Assembly: GCF_004364165.1 (NCBI RefSeq)
Contig: NZ_SOAY01000010.1
Span: forward strand, 771,098 to 835,097
DNA from: Maribacter spongiicola
GTDB lineage: Bacteria; Bacteroidota; Bacteroidia; Flavobacteriales; Flavobacteriaceae
DNA: 64,000 nucleotides
Reading direction: 5' to 3'
Part shown: positions 1-8,100 of the stretch, piece after piece
How the letters are laid out: every line of letters starts with the position of its first letter
Numbering within the stretch: position 1 is the stretch's first letter
The notes under the pieces: model-generated
Told to the model about the DNA's origin: nothing
Seen by the model: only the letters and a program-made list of their open reading frames with translations
The model's database searches: none
Translations under genes and position numbers: made by a program

Positions 1-2
1 AT

Positions 3-2081
3 GATTCCGTAACTGGAAACTGGATTTTACCTAGTTTGGCTAACGGTGCAAGTGTATCGGTAGAAATAGCGACTATAGTTAATGCCCCTACAGGTGCTGC
101 AAACGAATATTTGAATATTGCACAGGTAACTTCGGCAACAAATTACGATTCTGATTCTGTACCTAATAATGATGACGGAGATCAAAGTGAGGATGATGAA
201 GCATCGGCATCTATTGTGCCTCAGGTGGCAGATTTAGAAGTGACAAATACAATTTCACAACCAAGTGCAAATCCTGGTGATGCATTGATAATTACTGTTG
301 ATGTTCTTAATAATGGTCCTGATGATGTTACCAATGTTAGTATAGAAAATGTTGTTCCGGTAGGCTTTACAGTTACAGGAATAAATGACGGTGGTACGCA
401 AGGCGGTAATACTATTACCTGGTCTGGATTATCAATACCAAATGGAACAACCGCTACAATGACCTTTAATGTTGATGTAAATAATCCTGTAAATACTGTT
501 GATGAGTACTTAAATACGGTTCAGGTTGTTGCAGTGGATCAGTTTGATACTGATTCTACTCCAAATAATGATGATGGCGATCAAAGTGAAGATGATGAGG
601 ATAATGTAGAACTGCGATTACAATCAACAGATTTAGAAATTATAAATACCGTTACACCAGGTACAGGTAATCCGGGTGATGTATTAACGTTTACTGTTGA
701 GGTTGTCAATAATGGAACTGATGATGCCACAAATGTTGAGATATCTAATATTATTCCTTCCGGATTTACAGTAGTAAATGTAAATGATGGCGGAGTGCAA
801 ACGGGTAATGAAATTCTATGGACAGTGTTGAATGTTCCTAATGGTACATCAAGTACATTGACATTTGAAGCATCTATTAATGTACCAACAAATACTGCAG
901 ATGAATATTTAAATACGGTGCAGATTGTAAATGTAGATCAGTTAGATCCAGATTCTACGCCTAACAATGACGATGGCGATCAAAGTGAAGATGATGAGGA
1001 TAATGCTGAAATCGTTTTAATTCCGGCGGATTTAAGTTTAGGTAAAGCATTAAGTGCGGCATCGAACCCAGCACCAAATGCAGGAGATACGGTAACTTTT
1101 GAATTGACTTTAACAAATAACGGACCTGGTATTGCTACAAATGTGAGTATTGAAGATACTTTACCTAGTGGTTATACTTTAGGTACAGTAAATAACGGTG
1201 GTAGCGTTTCTGGAAATTTGATTACTTGGAGCTTTGCCAATGTGCCTGTAGGTACACAAGTCGTAAGCTATGAGGTGACTTTAAATGCGCCAAACAATGT
1301 TGCAGATGAGTATACCAATATCGCACAAGTAATATCATCTGATCAATTTGATCCAAACTCATCTCCTAATAATGATGACGGAGATCAGAGTGAAGATGAT
1401 GAAATTAGTCATATGATAAATGCGCCAACGGTTGACTTGGAAATTTCAAAATTTGTAGACAAAGAAGAAACTTTCTTTGAAGATACTATTGTGTTTACAG
1501 TAACTGTTACCAATAATAGTACTTATGAAGCAACAAATGTTGGCGTGGAAGATGTGCTTCCGTCAGGTTATGAATTTGTTTCCGCGACAGCTACAGATGG
1601 TGATTATAGTGAAACATCTTCAACTTGGGATATTCCTAGCATAGCAATTGGTGCAACGGCATCTTTAGAAATGACGGTCAATGTTACAGATGTTGATGAC
1701 TATACCAATGTGGCGGAATTAATCTATGTGGATCAAGTAGATCTCAATATGGATAATGATAGAGCAGAGGCAACGCCGGTAGTAACCCAGGCACAATGCT
1801 TTACAGTATTTAACAAGTTTACACCGAATAACGATGGTTTAAATGATGTGTTCTTTATAGAGTGTATTGAGAATTATCCTAATAACAATGTAAAGGTGTT
1901 TAATAGATGGGGTAATCAAGTATTTGAAATGGATAATTATGATAATACATGGGATGGAACCTCTATGGGAAGAGCTACGATAAGCGCACCAGAGAAACTG
2001 CCAGTAGGTACATATTTCTATCTAATAGATTTCGGTGATGGTTCAGAGCCAAAAACAGGTTGGTTATACATAACAAGATAA
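3..2081 (+). CDS. Type IX-secreted adhesin with DUF11 repeats, 5'-truncated by window edge
   Basis: This is the C-terminal part of a large secreted surface protein. The frame is open from base 3, so the internal TTG at 36 is not the real start. It contains four to five DUF11-type beta-sandwich repeats of about 133 residues, recognisable from recurring blocks such as ADLEVTNT, NPGDALTFTVEV and NGTDDATNV. Adjacent repeats are separated by an almost invariant acidic linker, PNNDDGDQSEDDE, seen four times. From about base 1798 to the end there is a gliding-motility-type C-terminal domain (FTPNNDGLNDVF, then VKVFNRWGNQVFE and GTYFYLIDF), which in this family is the type B signal for secretion through the type IX system. 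The protein is therefore expected outside the cell or on its surface. A PorP/SprF gene follows 15 bp downstream, the usual partner for type B substrates. The acidic linkers look able to bind calcium, but that is inference. Confidence 0.93.
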   Translation, partial: DSVTGNWILPSLANGASVSVEIATIVNAPTGAANEYLNIAQVTSATNYDSDSVPNNDDGDQSEDDEASASIVPQVADLEVTNTISQPSANPGDALIITVDVLNNGPDDVTNVSIENVVPVGFTVTGINDGGTQGGNTITWSGLSIPNGTTATMTFNVDVNNPVNTVDEYLNTVQVVAVDQFDTDSTPNNDDGDQSEDDEDNVELRLQSTDLEIINTVTPGTGNPGDVLTFTVEVVNNGTDDATNVEISNIIPSGFTVVNVNDGGVQTGNEILWTVLNVPNGTSSTLTFEASINVPTNTADEYLNTVQIVNVDQLDPDSTPNNDDGDQSEDDEDNAEIVLIPADLSLGKALSAASNPAPNAGDTVTFELTLTNNGPGIATNVSIEDTLPSGYTLGTVNNGGSVSGNLITWSFANVPVGTQVVSYEVTLNAPNNVADEYTNIAQVISSDQFDPNSSPNNDDGDQSEDDEISHMINAPTVDLEISKFVDKEETFFEDTIVFTVTVTNNSTYEATNVGVEDVLPSGYEFVSATATDGDYSETSSTWDIPSIAIGATASLEMTVNVTDVDDYTNVAELIYVDQVDLNMDNDRAEATPVVTQAQCFTVFNKFTPNNDGLNDVFFIECIENYPNNNVKVFNRWGNQVFEMDNYDNTWDGTSMGRATISAPEKLPVGTYFYLIDFGDGSEPKTGWLYITR

Positions 2082-2096
2082 AATTATAAAATAGGT

Positions 2097-3020
2097 ATGA
2101 AGCTTAGCTTATACATAACGATACTTATAGTGGCTTTAATAGGTACTACGGAAGGGTTCGCTCAACAGGATCCGCAGTATACCCATTATAACTATAATAC
2201 AATGACCGTTAATTCGGCATATACAGGGTCTAGAGGAAACCTAGCGATCATCTCCTTATATAGAAATCAATGGGTAGGAGTTGAGGGAGCGCCTAAAACT
2301 ATCACTTTTGGTATAGATTCTCCAATAGGAAAATATGATGGAGCGGGACTTTCAATCGTACAAGATGAAATTGGACCTTCTTCTGAAACTTACATTGATG
2401 GTAATTATGCGCATCAAATAGTTGTTAACAGAAAGGGAGATAAACTTGCTTTCGGATTAAAAGCCGGTGTTCGGTTTTTAAGTATAGATTGGAGCAAAGG
2501 ATTGTATAGGGATGAGGGTGATGTATTTTTAAACGAAAATATAAACGGAAAGCTGTTACCATCTATTGGTGCAGGGGCTTTTTATTACACTAGAAATGCA
2601 TATATAGGATTATCTACGCCAAATATTTTGACCAATACCCATTATGATGAAATACAAGAAGCAGAATCTGTAGAGCGTATTCATATATTCTTAATTGGTG
2701 GTTACGTATTTGATTTAAATCCGTTTTTGAAGTTCAAACCATCATTTTTTGTAAAACATGTTGTAGGTGCGCCTCTTTCTGCAGATGTATCGGCAAACTT
2801 CTTAATGAACGAAAAATTAACCCTTGGTGTAAACTATAGATGGGATGATAGTGTAAGTGCACTTTTCGGATTGCAAATTACACCACAGTTAAATATGGGT
2901 TATGCCTATGATTTTTCTACCACCCAATTAACTGCATATAATTCCGGTACGCACGAAATCTTTTTAAGATTTATGCTGAAATCTAGAGACAGAATAATTA
3001 AGTCACCAAGATTCTTTTAA
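2097..3020 (+). CDS. PorP/SprF family type IX secretion system membrane protein
   Basis: This 307-residue outer-membrane protein belongs to the PorP/SprF family. It has a signal peptide at residues 1-22 (ends GFAQQ), then the family hallmark QDPQYTHYNYNTMTVNSAY, and later NQWVGVEGAPKTITFGID. The rest alternates short beta strands as in a beta-barrel. SprF-type paralogues are usually encoded just downstream of a giant type B substrate and are needed for its secretion or surface attachment. The 15-bp gap to the adhesin gene fits a dedicated pair. It is probably not the core PorP, which normally sits elsewhere with the other secretion genes. A strong hairpin terminator follows at 3041. Confidence 0.92.
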   Translation: MKLSLYITILIVALIGTTEGFAQQDPQYTHYNYNTMTVNSAYTGSRGNLAIISLYRNQWVGVEGAPKTITFGIDSPIGKYDGAGLSIVQDEIGPSSETYIDGNYAHQIVVNRKGDKLAFGLKAGVRFLSIDWSKGLYRDEGDVFLNENINGKLLPSIGAGAFYYTRNAYIGLSTPNILTNTHYDEIQEAESVERIHIFLIGGYVFDLNPFLKFKPSFFVKHVVGAPLSADVSANFLMNEKLTLGVNYRWDDSVSALFGLQITPQLNMGYAYDFSTTQLTAYNSGTHEIFLRFMLKSRDRIIKSPRFF

Positions 3021-3040
3021 ACTAAACAATGTAAACTAAT

Positions 3041-3069
3041 AAAAGCTCTCAATTTCTTGAGAGCTTTTT
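3041..3069. terminator. Hairpin terminator copy 1, bidirectional
   Basis: A 12-bp stem (AAAAGCTCTCAA with TTGAGAGCTTTT) and a 4-base loop end in a T run on both strands. It ends the adhesin-porP operon on the plus strand. The same 28 bases occur again at 3432-3459 beside tRNA-Asp, so this copy probably came with a duplicated tRNA/terminator unit. Confidence 0.85.
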
Positions 3070-3074
3070 GCGGT

Positions 3075-3103
3075 CTGTCTCTCGGCTGAGCCGGGACAGA
3101 CAG
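3075..3103. repeat. Palindromic element within tRNA remnant, copy A
   Basis: This is an imperfect 29-base palindrome centred on CGGCTGAGCCG and flanked by CTGTC and GACAG arms. A 20-base core matches copy B at 3123-3142 at 17 of 20 positions. Two related copies inside one tRNA relic suggest a small mobile or dispersed intergenic palindrome. Its copy number elsewhere in the genome is unknown. Confidence 0.55.
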
Positions 3104-3121
3104 GAACTCGAACCGGCGACC

Positions 3122-3142
3122 CTCTTGGCTGAACCGAGACAG
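3122..3142. repeat. Palindromic element within tRNA remnant, copy B
   Basis: This segment (TCTTGGCTGAACCGAGACAG) is related to copy A at 3075-3103, with three differences in 20 bases. It lies where the anticodon arm of the tRNA copy should be. The palindrome is weaker than in copy A. Confidence 0.45.
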
Positions 3143-3152
3143 GTATTCTACG

Positions 3153-3405
3153 CTATTTTATAGGGTTTGTTTTTTGATTGAAAAGCCAAAGCAAATATTG
3201 CCGATGTTGCCTTTTTAGAATTTTCTCCTTTATGAGCGCTTCTTTTTTGGTATCTAATTGTTCTGCATATACCAGTCCCCATGGTCCTTTGTTTTTGGTG
3301 TATGTTGTCTTGCCTTGATTATGATGTTCCAGACGCATTATATAATCTGTAGAATATCCTTTGTAATAGACGTCATTTGAAGAAGAATACATAATAATAG
3401 GTCAT
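3153..3405 (-). pseudogene. GIY-YIG nuclease family gene, frameshifted at its 5' end
   Basis: The open frame 3153-3392 encodes the body of a small single-domain GIY-YIG protein: YYKGYSTDYIMRLEHHNQG, then TYTKNKGPWGLVY, and EALIKEKILKR. This is the YIG half, the RxxxH region and the conserved K-GPW-LVY block. Family members begin with an M-x-YYVYILYS strand that carries the GIY motif. Here that start survives in another frame: the ATG at 3403-3405 reads MTYYYV and then runs out of frame, while the nuclease frame picks up at YSSSND. A deletion of about 11 bases (3n+2) near the N terminus would explain this. The product starting at 3392 lacks the first catalytic Tyr strand and is probably inactive. 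Genes of this type are often found beside tRNA genes in flavobacteria, as here between a tRNA and a tRNA relic. Confidence 0.7.
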
Positions 3406-3431
3406 AAAAAAGAAAAAAGATTATAAACGAA

Positions 3432-3459
3432 AAAAGCTCTCAATTTCTTGAGAGCTTTT
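3432..3459 (-). terminator. Terminator of tRNA-Asp, copy 2 of the hairpin
   Basis: The 12-bp stem with 4-base loop (TTTC on the plus strand) is the same 28-base sequence as at 3041-3068. It starts two bases past the 3' end of tRNA-Asp in the direction of transcription and ends in a T run. Confidence 0.85.
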
Positions 3460-3461
3460 AG

Positions 3462-3535
3462 CGGTCTGGACGGGACTCGAACCCGCGACCCCCTGCGTGA
3501 CAGGCAGGTATTCTAACCAACTGAACTACCAGACC
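3462..3535 (-). tRNA. tRNA-Asp (anticodon GTC)
   Basis: The reverse strand folds as a complete 74-base cloverleaf. It has a GGTCTGG/CCAGACC acceptor, a D arm GTTC/GAAT, an anticodon stem CCTGC/GCAGG around the loop CTGTCAC (anticodon GTC), a T arm GCGGG/CCCGT with loop TTCGAGT, and discriminator G. The CCA end is not encoded. A strong promoter lies just upstream and a hairpin terminator just downstream, so it is an independent transcription unit. Confidence 0.97.
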
Positions 3536-3552
3536 GTGGCGTTTAGCGAGTG

Positions 3553-3583
3553 CAAATATATGTGGTTTATTTAATTGCACAAA
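3553..3583 (-). promoter_or_regulatory. Bacteroidota-type promoter of tRNA-Asp
   Basis: On the minus strand TTTG (3583-3580) and TATATTTG (3560-3553) are separated by 19 bases. This matches the Bacteroidota sigma-A consensus TTTG-N19-TAnnTTTG exactly. It lies 17 bases ahead of the mature tRNA 5' end. Confidence 0.85.
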
Positions 3584-3608
3584 CATTTTTTTTACTTTTT
3601 TTTTCACT

Positions 3609-4538
3609 CTAGAGAAATTTATTTCTTTCTACGAGAAAAGTATTGAGCACCGTGGAGAAATCTCGGTGTATATCTATGTCCACATATTTGATTTTATATT
3701 GCGCACATTTCATTTTTATGTCAGATAAATATGCGGTAATACGTTCATTATAAGCTTCCTTAATATTATCGGCATATAAATCTAAATGTTCGCCGGTTTC
3801 TACGTCGACAAATCTCTTGGGTGTATTTTCAAAATTAAAGAATAATTCTCGCTGTTTATCCATCGGGTGAAAAAGTACGACATCGTGCTTATTATATTTC
3901 AAATGACGTAGCGCTTCAAACAATTCATCATCGTTTTTTTCGGTTTGAAACATGTCTGTAAACAGAAAAATGAGACTTCTACGTTTAATATTTTCTGCGA
4001 TTTGATGTAAATAGGTATAAGTATTTGTTTCCTTTGGCGGATTTTTAGCCATACCAACCGCACTTAATTGCGCCAACAGCATTTGAAAATGACGTTCGCT
4101 TCCTTTTTCTGGAGCGTAATAATTATAGGTATCAGAGTAGATGCTTAACCCGACTGCATCGCGCTGTCGTTTAAGTACGTTCATTAATGCAGCTATGGCT
4201 AAGACGCTAAATCCTATTTTGTTTAAAGAATCAATGCTTAGATTATCTATCTGCGGATAATACATGGAGGCAGAGTTATCCAGAATCATGTGACACCTTA
4301 AATTCGTCTCCTCTTCATACCGTTTTGTGTACAATTTATCTGTCTTTGCAAACAGCTTCCAGTCTATATGTTTGGTGCTTTCGCCATTGTTATAGATTTT
4401 ATGCTCGGCAAACTCCGCAGAGAACCCATGAAACGGACTCCTGTGTATTCCGCTAATAAAGCCTTCTACTACTTGGTTGGCAAGCAGCTCTAGATTAGAG
4501 AATAAAGATGATTTATTTAATTCTGATTGTAGATTCAC
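3609..4538 (-). CDS. DUF58 domain-containing protein
   Basis: This 309-residue cytoplasmic protein belongs to the DUF58 family. The N-terminal third carries the family core HRSPFHGFSAEFAEHKIY and STKHIDWKLFAKTDKLYTKRYEEETN. It runs into a von Willebrand A-like fold with a MIDAS-like DNSASM segment (about residue 87) and later FLFTDMF. DUF58 proteins usually sit in a MoxR ATPase-DUF58-Bat operon thought to assist folding or cofactor insertion of envelope proteins. Here no MoxR or Bat gene is adjacent, so this may be a solitary paralogue. A terminator separates it from the upstream trxA, so it should have its own promoter. The biochemical role is unknown. Confidence 0.85.
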   Translation of the reverse strand: MNLQSELNKSSLFSNLELLANQVVEGFISGIHRSPFHGFSAEFAEHKIYNNGESTKHIDWKLFAKTDKLYTKRYEEETNLRCHMILDNSASMYYPQIDNLSIDSLNKIGFSVLAIAALMNVLKRQRDAVGLSIYSDTYNYYAPEKGSERHFQMLLAQLSAVGMAKNPPKETNTYTYLHQIAENIKRRSLIFLFTDMFQTEKNDDELFEALRHLKYNKHDVVLFHPMDKQRELFFNFENTPKRFVDVETGEHLDLYADNIKEAYNERITAYLSDIKMKCAQYKIKYVDIDIHRDFSTVLNTFLVERNKFL

Positions 4539-4601
4539 ACTTCTAAAGATACTAAAGACGGTTAAACTTTAAGGAGGCAAGGAATTAAAATTATCCCAAA
4601 T

Positions 4602-4630
4602 AAAAAATCCTGCTTTTAGCAGGATTTTTT
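4602..4630 (-). terminator. Terminator downstream of trxA
   Basis: A perfect 13-bp stem (AAAAAATCCTGCT with AGCAGGATTTTTT) around a TTT loop has T runs on both strands. It lies 38 bp past the trxA stop and separates trxA from the DUF58 gene. Confidence 0.9.
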
Positions 4631-4667
4631 AAATTTTATATTCCCTTTTAATAGGGGTAGGGAGATT

Positions 4668-4985
4668 TTACAAAGCTGCGTCAATTGCATCTGTGTAAAC
4701 TTTCTTAGGTGATACACCTACCTGTCTGCTTACTATTTCACCGTTTTTAAATACTAATACAGTAGGTATATTACGTACCCCGTACTTAGCTGCAAATTCT
4801 TGATTTGCATCTACATCAACTTTACCTACAACAGCTTTACCGTCATATTCAGTACTAACTTCATCGATGATAGGACCTACCATACGACAAGGACCGCACC
4901 ATGCTGCCCAAAAATCAACTACTACTGGTTTATCGCTTTTTAAAACTACCTCGTCAAAAGTAGCATCTGTTATTTCTAATGCCAT
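4668..4985 (-). CDS. trxA: Thioredoxin
   Basis: This 105-residue cytoplasmic thioredoxin is of standard family length. The redox-active WCGPC motif is at residues 29-33, preceded by the buried Asp of VVVDFWAAW, and the cis-proline loop is RNIPTVLVF. It reduces disulfides in target proteins using electrons from thioredoxin reductase, which is not in this window. There is no signal peptide, so it is cytoplasmic rather than one of the periplasmic TlpA-like proteins common in this phylum. A TAAATTTG box 23 bases upstream of the ATG suggests its own promoter. Confidence 0.97.
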   Translation of the reverse strand: MALEITDATFDEVVLKSDKPVVVDFWAAWCGPCRMVGPIIDEVSTEYDGKAVVGKVDVDANQEFAAKYGVRNIPTVLVFKNGEIVSRQVGVSPKKVYTDAIDAAL

Positions 4986-5008
4986 TTTAATATCTTTTAT
5001 TGATTATG

Positions 5009-5016
5009 CAAATTTA
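5009..5016 (-). promoter_or_regulatory. Putative -7 box of trxA
   Basis: TAAATTTG on the minus strand matches the Bacteroidota TAnnTTTG -7 element 23 bases upstream of the trxA ATG. I found no well-spaced TTTG -33 box, so support is moderate. Confidence 0.5.
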
Positions 5017-5196
5017 GTCAATTATTCTTCGCTTTCCTTACGGGTCAATAATTCCTTTTGTCTATTAAGGTATCAAGCTAATTTATCTATTTATAAGGTT
5101 CTTTTATTGCAACCAAGTGCTAAATTAAGGTTATGATTATTGGTTTTGGTTTGCAAAATATTCTAATTTTAAATTTCTAACCAAATACTTGCCTCA

Positions 5197-8100
5197 TTAA
5201 TTCAGTTTAAAATGAACGTCTTGTTTTTCTAAAAGTTGTAATAACTCACTCGAAATCTGTACTTTTTGTTTCCGGCTATTTAAAGTCACCTTTATTTTTT
5301 CTTTCATTTCATAAACGATAAAGTTGACATTATGTTCTCCTTTATGATTGTTGAAGGTATCTTTTAAAGTGCGTACGTTCTCTTCTTTCAGTTCGGCGAT
5401 GTTCAGTTTTATGGTAAGCTTTTTGGCATAAGTTTCCATTACTTCTTGTAATAGCATAAAGCTATTGAATTGCATTCTTGGGTCTCCTTTTTTTCCCGTA
5501 TCCTTATTCATCCATCCATCACGAACAAATAACTTTACGTATGCAAATGAATTGATCATTAAGAAATGTCTGAATTTTAAATACTCCTCACCAAAAATCC
5601 TGAATTCATAGGAGTCCGTATAATCTTCCATAGTGAAAGCCGCCCAACCTTTTCCATTTTTAGAAACCCTGTGTTGTACGTCTGTAATTACAGCTGCAAA
5701 CGTAAGTTCTCTATTTACATAGGTAGGTAAATCATTTACGCAAGCTATGTTTGCATTGCAAAATGCCTTCACCTCGGTTTTGAAATCATCTAATGGGTGT
5801 CCGGAAATATAAATACCGACCACTTCTTTTTCTCTTCGAAGCTTCTCCATTGTTCCCCATTCTTCACATGGTGGTACAACAGGTTCTGGTATTTGTACTT
5901 CGCTGGCATCACCAAAAAGACTTACTTGACTAGAGTTTTCACTTTCTTGAAACTTAGCGCCATATTTTATTGTCTTCTCTAAAAATGTAACTCCGTCTCC
6001 TTCATCATGAAAATACTGTGCCCTATGGGTATCCCCGAAAGAATCAAATCCGCCAGCAACTGCTAAACTTTCAAAAGCTTTTTTATTAGCGGCACGAAGG
6101 TCTATTCGTTTGGCAAAATCGAAGACAGATTTATAGCTTCCTTCTTCTTTTCTTTTTTCTACGATGGTTTCAACAGCACCACGACCAACACCTTTTACGG
6201 CACCCATTCCGAAACGTACAGCGCCGGCATCGTTAACGGCAAATTTATAGTATGATTCATTTACGTCTGGACCTAATACTTCTAAGCCCATTCGCTTACA
6301 TTCTTCCATAAAGAAAGTAACCTGCTTGATATCGTTCATATTATTACTCAATACCGCAGCCATATATTCAGCAGGGTAGTGGGCTTTACAATATGCGGTC
6401 TGGTATGCGATCCAAGCGTAGCAGGTAGAGTGAGATTTGTTGAAGGCATAGGCAGCGAAAGCTTCCCAATCTTTCCAAATTTTCTCTAATTTATCGACTG
6501 CATGTCCTTTTGCCGAAGCTTGTTCAATGAACTTTGGCTTCATTTTATCTAGTACATACTTTTGCTTCTTACCCATTGCCTTACGCAAGACATCGGCTTC
6601 ACCTTTTGTAAAATCTGCCAATTTTTGCGATAACAACATCACTTGCTCTTGGTATACCGTAATACCATAGGTTTCTGCTAAGTATTCTTCATTGGCATCA
6701 AGGTCATATATAATTTCTTCGGTACCATGTTTACGGGCAATGAAGCTTGGTATATATTCCATAGGACCAGGACGATATAAGGCGTTCATGGCAATTAAAT
6801 CTGCAAAAACTGTTGGTTTTAACGCCCTCATGTGTTTCTGCATTCCAGGAGATTCATATTGGAACACCCCTACGGTTTCCCCTCTTTGAAAGAGTTCGTA
6901 TGTTTTTACATCGTCTAACGGAAAATTTTCTGGATCTAATTCAATACCGTGTTTCGCTTTTACGATTTTTACGGTGTCCTTAATTAAGGTTAGCGTTTTT
7001 AATCCCAAGAAATCCATCTTCAACAATCCTGCATCTTCCACAACAGAGTTATCGAATTGCGTACAGTACATCTCAGAATCTTTAGCTAGTGCTACGGGAA
7101 CGAATTTGGTAATATCATCGGGAGTAATGATTACACCACAGGCATGAATACCAGTGTTACGAACAGATCCTTCAAGAATATAAGCTTGATTCAAGGTTTC
7201 TGCTTCAAGTCCATCGCCCTCAGAAATCGCTAAAAGCTCATTTATTTTTTCTAAATCTTCAGACCTGAATTTCTCTCTTAAAATTTTTTCATCGACCCCA
7301 ATAATCTTCTTCAGCTTAGACATGTCGGGTATCAACTTCGCCATGCGGTCGGAATCTTGCAAAGGCAAATCTAACGCACGTGCCGTATCTCTTATGGCAG
7401 ATTTGGCCGCCATGGTACCGTACGTGATAATCTGTGCTACTTGATTAGAACCGTATTTGTCGATTACATAATCCATAACTCGACCACGCCCCTCATCATC
7501 AAAGTCAATATCAATATCGGGCATAGACACACGATCCGGATTTAAGAAACGCTCAAAAAGCAGATCGTACTTAATAGGATCCAAATTCGTAATCCATAAG
7601 CAATAAGCAACGGCAGAACCTGCGGCTGATCCACGACCAGGACCTACAGATACATCCATAGCTCTTGCGGCCCTTATAAAATCTTCTACAATCAAGAAAT
7701 AACCAGGGTAACCGGTTTTCTCAATAACTTTTAGCTCAAAGTCTAATCGTTCATCAATTGCCGGGGTTATTTCGCCGTATCTTTTCTTGGCGCCCTCGTA
7801 GGTAATATGCCGTAGAAATTTGTTTTCACCTCGTTTACCACCATCTAGTTTGTCTTCTTTAAATTGAAATTCTTCTGGAATATCAAAAGCAGGTAACAGT
7901 ACATCACGTGCCAAGGTAAAGGTGTCTACTTTGTCTACGATTTCTTGAATATTGATGATAGCTTCAGGAATATCCTTAAAAAGCTCTTTCATCTCATCAG
8001 ATGACTTGAAATAGTATTCTTGGTTGGGTAGCCCATAGCGATAGCCACGACCACGACCTATTGGTGTAGCTTGTTTTTCGCCATCCTTAACACATAATAG

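Larger units (their letters stand above)
3070..3150 (-). pseudogene. Degenerate tRNA-Asp copy
   Basis: This stretch keeps pieces of the functional tRNA-Asp gene at 3462-3535 in the same order: the acceptor end GCGGTCTG, the T-arm region around ACTCGAACC and GCGACCC, and the D-arm side CAGGTATTCTA. The acceptor/T-stem junction and the anticodon arm are replaced by two related palindromic segments, and the 5' acceptor half is missing. It cannot fold as a working tRNA. It is preceded by the same hairpin terminator as the intact gene, so it looks like a decayed tandem duplicate. Confidence 0.6.

Noticed and set aside
36-38. TTG as start codon of the adhesin
   Set aside because: The frame is open upstream to base 3 and the residues before it continue the DUF11 repeat, so the gene begins outside the window.
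160-1400. Regularly spaced near-identical units of about 400 bp as a CRISPR-like array
   Set aside because: They are in-frame protein linkers between DUF11 domains; spacing and coding are those of a repeat protein.
3609-4538. Member of a MoxR-Bat aerotolerance operon
   Set aside because: Only the DUF58 gene is present; neither a MoxR ATPase nor Bat genes adjoin it.
4867-5136. Plus-strand frame across the trxA start
   Set aside because: It runs antisense through the thioredoxin active site and promoter and has no homologous-looking segment.
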